Shown here one piece after another: positions 25,816 through 34,818 of a DNA stretch of 64,000 nt. This DNA is from Caballeronia cordobensis (lineage in GTDB: Bacteria; Pseudomonadota; Gammaproteobacteria; Burkholderiales; Burkholderiaceae), in NCBI RefSeq assembly GCF_001544575.2, contig NZ_FCNY02000010.1:124001-188000 (forward strand), written 5' to 3'. The position numbers and the translations under genes were made by a program. Each line of letters opens with the position of its first letter. Position 1 is the stretch's first letter. The notes below the pieces were generated by a model. That model was not told the DNA's origin and searched no databases. It saw only the letters and a program-made list of their open reading frames with translations.

Positions 25816-26730
25816 ATGAACGACGAAGTCATTGCGAAAATTTGGCACCGACGGATCGAATGGTCAAGAGCCGCCGACAAGCTCAAGGCCCGGGTGGTGT
25901 ACGGACGTCTGGCCGTGCTGATTCTGAATGTCATCGGTGCGATCGCCGCAACCTTGTCTGCGACCATGCCGTCGCACATGCCACAAGCGCGTGCAGGTTG
26001 CGCGGTACTGAGCGCCATCGCGCTCGCCGTCGGCACATATGTGAAAGCACACGTGATCTCCGTGGACGCGATCCGGGCCTGGACCCGAGCGCGTTCCGTG
26101 TCAGAAGGGCTTAAAACCGAGATCTACCTGTTCTGCGCGCGGGCGCGACCCTATGACGGTGAGGATGCTGTTTCGCTCCTCAATGAGCGAACTCGCGCGG
26201 TTGAGAAGTCAGCCGGCGATCTGACGCCGCATTTGGCCGCCGTTACTGGATCAGTGCGGAGCGCGCCAGCGATGATGGACGAGAACGAATATATCGAGAA
26301 GCGAGTAAAGCAACAGATCGACGGCTACTATCGGCCAAAGGCAAGGCTGTACGCAAAGCGGTTGGCTGCGTTCCGCCGCGTTGAATTAGCCCTCGGGCTG
26401 ATCGGCACCGTGTTAAGCGCCGCTGCAGCATTCACGAGTCACCACGACCTGGCTCACAGTGCAACTCAATCGGGTCTTGCGGCATGGGTCGCGGTCGTAA
26501 CGACGGTCAGCGCGGCATTGGCGGCCCATGTGGCCGCCGACCGCTACGACTTCGTGGTCATGAGCTATCACGCGACGGCAAGCAGGCTCGACGCACTGAT
26601 CGATGAATGGCAATCGCCGCCAAAGAACAAACGCCGATCGTGGTCCAGTTTCGTCAAATCCTGCGAGGACGCAATCTCCGTCGAGAACGAAAGCTGGATC
26701 GCGAAGTGGATGAAAAAGCCCGGGAACTGA
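25816..26730 (+). CDS. SLATT/DUF4231-like membrane protein with two 2-helix units
   Basis: A 304-residue protein with two similar halves. Each has a basic amphipathic lead-in (WSRAADKLKARVVYGR and YRPKARLYAKRLAAFRRVE), a pair of membrane helices (LAVLILNVIGAIAATLS with AVLSAIALAVGTYV; LALGLIGTVLSAAAAF with AAWVAVVTTVSAALAAHV) and a helical tail (SEGLKTEIYLFCARARPY). This is the architecture of SLATT/DUF4231 proteins, proposed as membrane-disrupting effectors in nucleotide-signalling and STAND conflict systems. It lies 88 bases after the first TIR-STAND gene and 10 before the second, so the three probably share a transcript. Confidence 0.7.
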   Translation: MNDEVIAKIWHRRIEWSRAADKLKARVVYGRLAVLILNVIGAIAATLSATMPSHMPQARAGCAVLSAIALAVGTYVKAHVISVDAIRAWTRARSVSEGLKTEIYLFCARARPYDGEDAVSLLNERTRAVEKSAGDLTPHLAAVTGSVRSAPAMMDENEYIEKRVKQQIDGYYRPKARLYAKRLAAFRRVELALGLIGTVLSAAAAFTSHHDLAHSATQSGLAAWVAVVTTVSAALAAHVAADRYDFVVMSYHATASRLDALIDEWQSPPKNKRRSWSSFVKSCEDAISVENESWIAKWMKKPGN

Positions 26731-26740
26731 GTGTGTTGCG

Positions 26741-29700
26741 ATGTCCAAGATCTTTATCAGCCACTCCAGCGCGAATAATGCGCTCGCGCTTGCGATCGGA
26801 CGCTGGCTCACCGATAACGGCTGGGATGAATATTTTTTGGACGTTGAGCCACTCAAAGGACTCGCCCCGGGAGAGCGCTGGCAGGAAGAACTGAAGGCCG
26901 CCGCTGGTCGCTGCGAGGCCGTGCTATTTCTGATTTCGCCGGCGTGGCTAAGCTCAAGTTGGTGCCGTTCAGAATTCCAGCTTGCCAAGTTCTTGGGCAA
27001 GACAATCTTCGGGGTGCTCGTCGAGGCGGTATCGCGCGACGCTCTACCCAAAGAAATGACGGCGGAATGGCAGCTCTGTGATCTCGTCGCCGGGTCTCAA
27101 TGCCAGAGCTTCCGTGTTTCCCATGACCCGCTCGTCCCTGAGACGGAAGTCTCTTTCGCCAAAGCAGGACTTTCCCAGCTCAGGCATGGACTACGACGAG
27201 CCGGGCTCGATCCTTCAAGCTTTCCCTGGCCACCTCCGGACAAACCTGAGCGGCCACCTTATCCAGGCCTACGAGCGCTTGAATCGGAAGACGCGGCTGT
27301 ATTTTTTGGTCGTGAGGCTGCCATAGTGCGCAGCCTCGATAAGCTGCGCAGTGTGCGGGAGCAGGGGATCGAACGCATGTTCGTCATCCTCGGCGCCTCG
27401 GGTGCCGGAAAGTCGTCGTTCCTGCGGGCGGGTCTTTGGCCGCGCTTGAAGCGCGACGATCGAATGTTTTTGCCACTTCCAGTTATTCGGCCGGAACGGG
27501 CTGTCCTCAGCGGCGCCATCGGACTCGTCACCAGTCTTGAGCAGGCTTTCCGTGAATACGGGGCGGCCAAGACACGCGCCGAGATCCGTCAGACCGTTCG
27601 GACCTCTGGGGGATTCGAGGAATTGCTCGATCAACTGCAACGGCTGCATTGTTCCCGACTTGGGCCGAATTCGGTCGCACCCACCATTCTCATCGCCATC
27701 GACCAGGGCGAGGAACTGTTCAGCGCGGAGGGGCGGGAAGAAACCCTGGAGTTCACCGCCTTGCTTGCTGAGACGCTTGGTCCCCCGGCAAGAGAAGGAA
27801 TCGAGGCGATTGATAAACGGCAACGCGCGTTGGCAGTTGTCGCGATTCGGACCGAGTCCTACGCGTACTTGCAAAACGAGACGACACTGAAGGGCCTACC
27901 GTCACTGCTTTTCAGTCTTCCCCCTATCGAGCGCGCCGAATTCAAAGCGGTGATCGAGGGACCTGCAGCGCGGGCGACCGCCGCTGGGAACAAGCTGGCC
28001 ATCCAGCCAGCACTGACCGAACGGCTTTTGGAAGACGCTGAGGGAGCGGATGCGCTGCCGTTGCTTGCCTTCACGCTCGAGCGCTTATTTACCGACTATG
28101 GAGGTGCCGGAAACCTCCGCGTGGAAGACTATGAGGCGCTTGGGGGCGTGCGCGGTTCCATCGAGGCGGCGGTGGAATTGGCATTTGTTGATCCGAATCG
28201 CGAGCCCGTCGTTCCATCAGATAAGGCTGAGCGCGAGCGTTTGCTGCATGAGGGCTTCATCCCCTGGCTTGCACGCATCGACCCGCAGACCGACGAGCGC
28301 AAGCGACGCGTAGCCCGGTGGGATGAGCTTCCCGCTGCCTCCCATGCCGTCTTGGAACGCATCATTCGGCATCGGCTGCTGTTGCGAGACCGGCGCAAAG
28401 TCGAGAGTAGCAACGAGGAGGTCACTGTCGTTGAGGTGGCGCACGAGGCGTTGCTGCGACAGTGGCCGACCCTCACCGCCTGGCTTGATGCAGACGCCGA
28501 CGCACTCAAAACAGTCGAGACGGTGCAACGAGCCGCTCACGAGTGGCAAAAGAATAATCACGGACAGGCATGGTTGACCCATACCGATGAACGATTGACG
28601 AGCGCGGAAGCGCTGCGTCAGCGTGCAGATTTCGAACGACGGCTGGGAACCGAGGGCCTTTCCTATCTACGGGCTTGTCGTGAGCGGGATAAGGCCGCTC
28701 GTGCTGAGCGCGAGGCGCAGTTGACACGAATTGCCGAGGAACAAGGCCGCGTCAGGGAAGAACAAGCGCGGACCGGACGCGCGCAACGCCGCGTGATGGC
28801 AATGATGGCCGTCACTGCCGTCATTCTGATCGCGACAGGGGGGTGGATCATCCACCAAACGCAGGAGGTAGCACGCCAGTCGTCGCTCGTATTGGCAGCT
28901 GCAGGCGAGGCTGCAGCAGATGGAAACCTATTCGACCAAGGCCTTCGGTTGGGTGTACTGGCGACGAGATCGTCTTGGCTTCACCCCGCGCATTCGACGG
29001 CCGGCCCCTCGCTGTCACGGGCAGCCGACGAAAGCGCTCTGCGAACGCTGATGGACCGTGACACAGATTTGGTAACTGTTTTTAGCCCGCACCCAGATTT
29101 GGTAGCTTCTGCGGTTTTTAGCCCGGACGGCAAGCGCGTGGTCACGGCATCAGCGGACCACACAGCGCGCGTCTGGGACGCGGACACCGGCAAGCCGGTC
29201 GGCGCGCCCATTATTCATGTCGCTACGGTCTACTCCGCCCGTTTCAGCCCGGACGGCAAGCGCGTGGTCACGGCGTCAGCCGACGGGGCGGCGCGCCTCT
29301 GGCACGCGGACACCGGGAATCTGGTCGGCGCGCCGATGACGCATGACGCTGACGTCTACTCCGCCAGTTTCAGCCCGGACGGCAAGCGCGTGGTCACGGC
29401 ATCGGGGGACAAGACGGCGCGCGTCTGGGACGCGGACACCGGGAAGCCGATCGGCGCGCCGATGACGCATCGCGATACGGTCTACTCCGCCAGTTTCAGC
29501 CCGGACGGCAAGCGCGTGGTCACGGCATCGGACGACAAGACGGCGCGCGTCTGGGACGCGGACACCGGTAAGCCGGTCGGCGCGCCCATGACGCATCGCG
29601 ACACGGTCTACTCCGCCAGTTTCAGCCCGGACGGCAAGCGCGTGGTCACGGCATCGAGGGACACGACGGCGCGCGTCTGGGACACGGACACCGGTAAGCC

Positions 29701-31225
29701 GGTCGGTGCGCCCATGAAGCATGGCGCTAAGGTCTACTCCGCCAGTTTCAGCCCGGACGGCAAGCGCGTGGTCACGGCATCGAGGGACACGACGGCGCGC
29801 GTCTGGGACGCGGACACCGGCGAGCCGGTCGGTGCGCCCATGACGCATGGCGCTGACGTCACCTCCGCCAGTTTCAGCTCGGACGGCAAGCGCGTGCTAA
29901 CGGCATCGTATGACAACACGGCGCGCGTCTGGGATGCGGACACCCGGAAGCCGGTCGGCGCGCCGATGACGCATGGCGCTACAGTCTCCGCCAGTTTCAG
30001 CCCGGACGGCAAGCGCGTAGTCACGGCGTCAGCCGACGGGACGCGCGTCTGGGATGCGGACACCGGCAAGCCGGTCGGCGCACCCATGACGCATCGCGAT
30101 ACGGTCTACTCCGCCAGTTTCAGCGCCGACGGCAAGCGCGTGGTCACGGCATCGGGGGACGAGACGGCGCGCGTCTGGGACGCGGACACCGGGAAGCCGG
30201 TCGGTGCGCCCATGACGCATGATGCTAAGGTCTTCTCCGCCAGTTTTAGCCCGGACGGCAAGCGCGTGGTCACGGCATCGGAGGACACGACGGCGCGCGT
30301 CTGGGACGCGGACACCGGTGAGCCGGTCGGTGCGCCCATGACGCATGGCGCTGACGTCACCTCCGCCAGTTTCAGATCGGACGGCAAGCGCGTGATCACG
30401 GCATCGGACGACAAGACGGCGCGCGTCTGGGACGCGGACACCGGGAAGCTGGTCGGCGCGCCGATGACGCATGACGCTAAGGTCTACTCCGCCAGTTTCA
30501 GCCCGGACGGCAAGCGCGTGGTCACGGCATCGGGGGACAAGACGGCGCGCGTCTGGGACGCGGACACCGGGAAGCCGATCGGCGCGCCGATGACGCATCG
30601 CGATACGGTCTACTCCGCCAGTTTCAGCCCGGACGGCAAGCGCGTGGTCACGGCATCAGCGGACCACACAGCGCGCGTCTGGGACGCGGACACCGGTAAG
30701 TCGGTCGGCGCGCCGATGATGCATGACGCTACGGTCTACTCCGCCAGTTTCAGCCCGGACGGCAAGCGCCTGGTCACGGCATCGAGGGACACGACGGCGT
30801 GCGTCTGGGCCGCCGACACCGGGAAGCCGATCGGCGCGCCGATGACGCATCGCGATACGGTCTACTCCGCCAGTTTCAGCTCGGACGGCAAGCGCGTGGT
30901 CACGGCATCGGGGGACAAGACGGCGCGCGTCTGGGACGCGGACACCGGCAAGCCGGTCGGTGCGTCCATGAAGCATGATGGTTGGGTCCGCTCCGCCAGT
31001 TTCAGCCCGGACGGCAAGCGCGTGGTCACGGCATCGGGGGACAAGACGGCGCGCGTCTGGGATGCCTATTGGCCGTCAATCTCCCGTGATGGAAACTTGA
31101 TTGATGAAGTCTGTCGGCGCAAGCTCCGCGGGGAAGCACGAAGACTCACAACGTCTGACGTTCGCGCAGCGAGAATCCTGCCAGCCCCGAGGATCGGAGA
31201 AGACGTCTGCGCCGAGGTCAAGTAG
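26741..31225 (+). CDS. Second TIR-STAND NTPase-WD40 protein
   Basis: 1494 residues. It has a TIR domain of a different subtype (MSKIFISHSSANNALALAIG; candidate catalytic Glu78 in SWCRSEFQLA) and a STAND NTPase (YPGLRALESEDAAVFFGREA, Walker A GASGAGKSS near 218-226, Walker B ILIAIDQGEELF). A coiled coil with EEQGRVREEQARTGRAQRRV, a membrane helix (AMMAVTAVILIATGGWII), sixteen WD40 repeats and a LIDEVCRRKLRGEARRL tail follow. The second half is nearly the same as in the first TIR-STAND gene, while the TIR and NTPase parts are much less alike. It ends 13 bases before the convergent recombinase stop. Confidence 0.85.
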   Translation: MSKIFISHSSANNALALAIGRWLTDNGWDEYFLDVEPLKGLAPGERWQEELKAAAGRCEAVLFLISPAWLSSSWCRSEFQLAKFLGKTIFGVLVEAVSRDALPKEMTAEWQLCDLVAGSQCQSFRVSHDPLVPETEVSFAKAGLSQLRHGLRRAGLDPSSFPWPPPDKPERPPYPGLRALESEDAAVFFGREAAIVRSLDKLRSVREQGIERMFVILGASGAGKSSFLRAGLWPRLKRDDRMFLPLPVIRPERAVLSGAIGLVTSLEQAFREYGAAKTRAEIRQTVRTSGGFEELLDQLQRLHCSRLGPNSVAPTILIAIDQGEELFSAEGREETLEFTALLAETLGPPAREGIEAIDKRQRALAVVAIRTESYAYLQNETTLKGLPSLLFSLPPIERAEFKAVIEGPAARATAAGNKLAIQPALTERLLEDAEGADALPLLAFTLERLFTDYGGAGNLRVEDYEALGGVRGSIEAAVELAFVDPNREPVVPSDKAERERLLHEGFIPWLARIDPQTDERKRRVARWDELPAASHAVLERIIRHRLLLRDRRKVESSNEEVTVVEVAHEALLRQWPTLTAWLDADADALKTVETVQRAAHEWQKNNHGQAWLTHTDERLTSAEALRQRADFERRLGTEGLSYLRACRERDKAARAEREAQLTRIAEEQGRVREEQARTGRAQRRVMAMMAVTAVILIATGGWIIHQTQEVARQSSLVLAAAGEAAADGNLFDQGLRLGVLATRSSWLHPAHSTAGPSLSRAADESALRTLMDRDTDLVTVFSPHPDLVASAVFSPDGKRVVTASADHTARVWDADTGKPVGAPIIHVATVYSARFSPDGKRVVTASADGAARLWHADTGNLVGAPMTHDADVYSASFSPDGKRVVTASGDKTARVWDADTGKPIGAPMTHRDTVYSASFSPDGKRVVTASDDKTARVWDADTGKPVGAPMTHRDTVYSASFSPDGKRVVTASRDTTARVWDTDTGKPVGAPMKHGAKVYSASFSPDGKRVVTASRDTTARVWDADTGEPVGAPMTHGADVTSASFSSDGKRVLTASYDNTARVWDADTRKPVGAPMTHGATVSASFSPDGKRVVTASADGTRVWDADTGKPVGAPMTHRDTVYSASFSADGKRVVTASGDETARVWDADTGKPVGAPMTHDAKVFSASFSPDGKRVVTASEDTTARVWDADTGEPVGAPMTHGADVTSASFRSDGKRVITASDDKTARVWDADTGKLVGAPMTHDAKVYSASFSPDGKRVVTASGDKTARVWDADTGKPIGAPMTHRDTVYSASFSPDGKRVVTASADHTARVWDADTGKSVGAPMMHDATVYSASFSPDGKRLVTASRDTTACVWAADTGKPIGAPMTHRDTVYSASFSSDGKRVVTASGDKTARVWDADTGKPVGASMKHDGWVRSASFSPDGKRVVTASGDKTARVWDAYWPSISRDGNLIDEVCRRKLRGEARRLTTSDVRAARILPAPRIGEDVCAEVK
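29102..31076 (+). repeat. Sixteen near-identical 126-bp WD40 repeats, second gene
   Basis: The units follow VYSASFSPDGKRVVTAS-D-TARVWDADTGKPVGAPMTHRDT. A partial extra unit (VTVFSPHPDLVASAVFSPDG) precedes the first. Unit 8 is two codons short. Units share long silent-site identity with each other and with the first gene. Confidence 0.85.
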
Positions 31226-31238
31226 CGTTAGGGGGTTC

Positions 31239-33056
31239 TCACCCTGCCTGATCGTTAACCTTGGGTCGGCGATAAAATGCCGCCGCCTCGCGGAGCATGC
31301 GGAGCTTTTCAGCTTGCACATAGACCGATGTTGTTTGCAGGGATGCGTGTCCCAGGATTCTCTGGACAACATCAAGGGGAACCTCCTCCGCAGCGGCGTG
31401 CGTGCCGAACGTATGGCGAAAAGCGTGAGGCGATGTGCCCGCCAGCAGCTTGATTTCGTCCACCGACAAGTCCTTGCTCATGTCGGCAATCAGCCGCCTC
31501 ATCGCCCACTCGATCATTTTATTGATGCCGTCGACGTGGTAGGCGAGGGCGGTGCCGTCGGCGTACTTCTTTTGGCCTCGGGTTGTTCGAGGAATGAATA
31601 GCGTCGATAACAGCGGGCCGTCTCTCGCCGTTTCGAACTCAAGTCCGCGATCGCGCCAATGCGCCGTTAGCGCCGCAATCGTCGCGGGGCTGACCGGAAC
31701 TGTCCGTTGTTTGTTGCGCTTGCCCACGACGGACAGTTGCCAGACTGTTTCTTCGTCGTCGCCGTGATGCGTCGGGGACATCGCCTCGCGCCTCGCGTTG
31801 ACCAGCTCTTCTCGACGCAGGCCCGAGTCGCCGCTCAGGAGCAGCGCAACCCGAATCGAGCGCCAATAAGCGCCGTCTTCCCGGCCGCACTGCGCGTCGA
31901 TGTGCGCGCGGATGCGCTGCCAGAGCGTGGGAGGCAGGGCGCGCTCAACCTTGATCAGGTCCTCGCGCTGGACGACGATGGGGTCGGAGACGGCCGTCCA
32001 CGGATTGCCGGCGAGGTACCGTACGTTGACGAGCCACGCGAAAGCCGCGCGCAACGCCCGCACTGCATACCGCTGGCTCTCCAAGCTCAGTTCCGTGGTC
32101 GCGAACGGCTTCCATCGGCCGCTCGCTCGCGACACACGAGGACCCACGAACTCAGGAGCGGGCGCGCGCAAAAAGTCTTTGTAGGCCTCGCAGTCGTCGG
32201 CCAGCAGCGAACTCAGCGGTTTGCGCCTGACGGTGACCGACCAGAGCAGGAAGCGCTCGATTTCCTTGGTATAGGCGCGGAGCGTCTTCGGTTGATCGCG
32301 GTAATGATGGAGGTACGCCCGCACGGCATCAAGATCGTGGCTCGCCCGGATGTACGGAAAGCTGCTGTGGCGGTTCACGCCGTTCGCGCCCGCGAGTTCG
32401 TGCGCCAAGCTCAGGCGTTCAAGGGGTACGAGGGTGCGCGAATCCGTATCGAGCGTGACAATCTCCGCCTCGGACGCGCGCAGGGGATCGTCCAGCACGA
32501 CGTCCGGCTCGACATGCAGTCGGAGTTCGGCCTCATGCCGCCGCAGCCACGAAACGACCCGCTGCGCGCGGCCCGGTCCGATGCGCGGCACCGCCCGCCA
32601 CCAACTGCCGCCCCGGCGGTTACAGAAGTCCACCAGTTCGGCCAGCGTGCCGATACCCGCTTCTTTCAGCCGCCGTGCCACCAGCGGCCGGAACCACATG
32701 CCGACGCCGTGCGTCGGTTCGGGCTTGGCAACGGCCAACAGCGCCGCCTGTTCGACCATCTTGAGCGTCACGGCCGTCAGCTTCGCGCTGCCGTGCGCTT
32801 TGGCCGACGACTTCAGGTGGTCGGCTAGCACCGACGAGCCATGCTCGAGCGCGAGTTCGACCAACTCGGCCTGCATGCGCCGCAGGAACGACTCGACCCA
32901 GCCGGGCGTCGCTTCATTGCCATCGTCGTCCTCGGAGAAATACAGCCGCGTGATCGTCGCGGCGGGCACGCGCTGCACGTATGCCCGCAGCGCGGCGAAG
33001 TGATTGCGCGTGTACGCCGCGCGGCTTTTGGTGACGGTCTGCGGTTTGTTGGCCAT
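31239..33056 (-). CDS. Tyrosine recombinase/integrase with DUF3701-type N-terminus
   Basis: A 605-residue site-specific recombinase. The N-terminal 200 residues contain a helical DUF3701-like region (TLAELVDFCNRRGGSWWRAVPRIGPGRAQRVVSWL) instead of a phage arm-binding domain. A SAM-like core-binding domain follows (DLDAVRAYLHHYRDQPKTLR). The catalytic domain has GDSGLRREELVNA, HAFRHTFGTHA (His544, Arg547), ILGHASLQTT and the nucleophile Tyr579 in SVYVQAE. All catalytic residues are present. It is convergent with the TIR-STAND gene and has a dif-like inverted repeat about 78 bases above its start. It probably mobilises or resolves this region. Confidence 0.88.
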   Translation of the reverse strand: MANKPQTVTKSRAAYTRNHFAALRAYVQRVPAATITRLYFSEDDDGNEATPGWVESFLRRMQAELVELALEHGSSVLADHLKSSAKAHGSAKLTAVTLKMVEQAALLAVAKPEPTHGVGMWFRPLVARRLKEAGIGTLAELVDFCNRRGGSWWRAVPRIGPGRAQRVVSWLRRHEAELRLHVEPDVVLDDPLRASEAEIVTLDTDSRTLVPLERLSLAHELAGANGVNRHSSFPYIRASHDLDAVRAYLHHYRDQPKTLRAYTKEIERFLLWSVTVRRKPLSSLLADDCEAYKDFLRAPAPEFVGPRVSRASGRWKPFATTELSLESQRYAVRALRAAFAWLVNVRYLAGNPWTAVSDPIVVQREDLIKVERALPPTLWQRIRAHIDAQCGREDGAYWRSIRVALLLSGDSGLRREELVNARREAMSPTHHGDDEETVWQLSVVGKRNKQRTVPVSPATIAALTAHWRDRGLEFETARDGPLLSTLFIPRTTRGQKKYADGTALAYHVDGINKMIEWAMRRLIADMSKDLSVDEIKLLAGTSPHAFRHTFGTHAAAEEVPLDVVQRILGHASLQTTSVYVQAEKLRMLREAAAFYRRPKVNDQAG

Positions 33057-33133
33057 GGATGGCTCTTGGTTCGCTGGAAGGCCCGTCTGGACGGGACGTA
33101 GATGCCCTACCCCCTAATTTTACCCATTAAACG

Positions 33134-33163
33134 TAATCCTGATAATACGAGTTATCAGGATTA
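33134..33163. other. dif-like inverted repeat, candidate recombination core site
   Basis: TAATCCTGATAA and TTATCAGGATTA are perfect 12-bp inverted arms around a 6-base spacer (TACGAG). The layout of two arms meeting at ATAA-6-TTAT is that of tyrosine recombinase crossover sites such as dif. It lies just upstream of the recombinase gene, which is the usual place for a self-recognised att or res site. Confidence 0.6.
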
Positions 33164-33698
33164 GAAGATTCGTGAAGCGTCGACGAAAGCGCCCGCTGCG
33201 CCTGGATGACGTGCGGCCACCACTCGTTTGACCGCAGGAGCGCCGAGGTTGTAGGCGACGCACGCACGTCCGCACGTCGTGGGCCCCCGGGCGACACACG
33301 AAGGTCGAGGCGTAGCCGCGGGGGCCCATTCGAGGGAGCGTCGCCCATGGTGGTTGAGGCATGAGTCGGACACGTCCGTCAAGCAGCCGGATCAGCGAAA
33401 CGCAGGATCGGCCGCTGCCTTGACGACGGTTGCTCGCTTGAGTTGAGCGCCGCTTCCCCAATGGCCGGTACGCCGCCCCTTCTACCTATCTGTGAACGCA
33501 AGACCATAGCCGTGGCACCCTTTCGCGGGTAGCCCGCCGCGTCGCTCGGCGCGACAAGCATGTATCAATCGTTACAGGCGCGGAACCGCGCTCGCCGGCG
33601 TCCGGAAAGATGACGGTTCATTTCAAGAGAGGAAAGGCGTTCAAGGACGCCCAGTCAACGGCGCGTAAGGCAGACGGGCGAGGGGGCTCGCCTGCGCG
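33164..33698. other. Intergenic region upstream of the recombinase
   Basis: Overlapping short minus-strand frames exist (33120-33561), but they are Arg/Pro-rich, mutually overlapping and lack ribosome sites. I see no supported gene. Confidence 0.35.
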
Positions 33699-33899
33699 TC
33701 AGAAAAGCTGGTTGTCCAACGGCAACAGATTCACGAGTTTTACCGCCGTGCGTCGCTCGGTTCCGTCCCCATGGACGGACCGGATCATGACGCGTTGCCC
33801 GCGGGCTTCGCCCAGCACCTCGACGATCCGGTCGCGGTAGCGAGCCAGTGTGCCGCGAGGCGGCTTACGCTTGATAAGGCGGTCAGTGGGGCGGGGCAT
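33699..33899 (-). CDS. Small conserved-looking basic protein
   Basis: 66 residues from MPRPTDRLIKRKPPRG. A basic N-terminus is followed by a compact strand-rich part (RIVEVLGEARGQRVMIRSV, RRTAVKLVNLLPLDNQLF) that reads like a real protein, not a shadow. No family is recognised. It is divergent from the SET-domain fragment. Confidence 0.5.
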   Translation of the reverse strand: MPRPTDRLIKRKPPRGTLARYRDRIVEVLGEARGQRVMIRSVHGDGTERRTAVKLVNLLPLDNQLF

Positions 33900-33987
33900 A
33901 GGCGTCTCGCAGTACAAGCTTGACCGATTATCCAACGTCGCAGGATTCACTGCGGCAGATTTTGTCGCTACTAACACTGAATGCTGA

Positions 33988-34395
33988 ATGCCCATGCGCC
34001 GCACCGCTGACCGTCCGTCGCCCGTTCATGGCCGAGGCTTGTTCGTGCTCACGCGCATCAGCTCTGGTGAGGTGCTGTCTGAGTGCGAAGGCGAGCTTCT
34101 CCCTTGGAAGGAAGCGCAGCGCCGGTACGAGCGCTTGGCCGCTCAGGCCGCCCTCAAGCGACTCTATGGATGTCACTGCGGAACACTTGTCTGTCCAAGG
34201 GGCGATGCTCGCGCCACGCGGTCGGTAACGGACACGTACATCCGCCGTACCATTGCGACGGCCGTGAGCGGGAGCGGGCCTCCGGGGCACCATGGGATTT
34301 GTGACCCGCCGTCCGCTCCATGGCAACTCTTAGCTTCGGACAGCCCGGGTTCACACCCTTGCCGACTTGGCTCCGAATTTTTCTCGCCTGCCTGA
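33988..34395 (+). pseudogene. SET-domain protein, N-terminal fragment
   Basis: The first 50 residues (RRTADRPSPVHGRGLFVLTR, SSGEVLSECEGELLPWKEAQ) match the start of small bacterial SET-domain methyltransferases. After about residue 55 the sequence loses all similarity and becomes Gly/Ser/Pro-rich, lacking the catalytic NHxCxPN region. The gene is therefore truncated, probably by a rearrangement near 34150-34190. Confidence 0.5.
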
Positions 34396-34818
34396 AGCAC
34401 ATGCACCGGGCGACAAAGCGGCTGAGGGGGGGCGAACTGGTTGCAATTAGGTTGGCGAGGAGCCGGCGAGTTTGAACGAGGGCGGATCGACGTTCATCGC
34501 CGAGGGTCGAGCCGCAGAGAGAACCGTCGTCCGACGCCGATACGCTGGGCAGCGATTGATTGCACGGCGCGAATTCAGGGGACTTGACGATCGCTGGTAA
34601 GGGACCGCATGAGGTTTGTTCGCTGCAGGCCTCTCTCGATGAGACATGGCCTGTCGGGTCTGCCCACGGAGATCCCTTGGAGTCGCCATGCACTTCGAGA
34701 GGGGAAGAGTTCGGCTCAATCGCTTTCCTAGGGTGTTGGTGCCCGTCGAACGGTGTCGGCAGCCGGCGAGACGACGATACAATATGTATACGTCAATCCT
34801 GCAGTCGCCAATCAAGAG
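34396..34818. other. Upstream region of the GTPase-associated operon
   Basis: No supported gene. A possible -10 element TACAAT lies at 34778-34783, 36 bases before the chosen start of the first operon gene. No clear -35 is seen. Confidence 0.3.

Noticed and set aside
29276-30976. Minus-strand open frames opposite the second WD40 array
   Set aside because: Same cause: repeat-derived, rich in RVPDARR patterns, with no independent support.
31239-33056. Recombinase remnant and full gene as direct repeats from one recent duplication
   Set aside because: The matching DNA differs at about one base in four, too much for a recent duplication.
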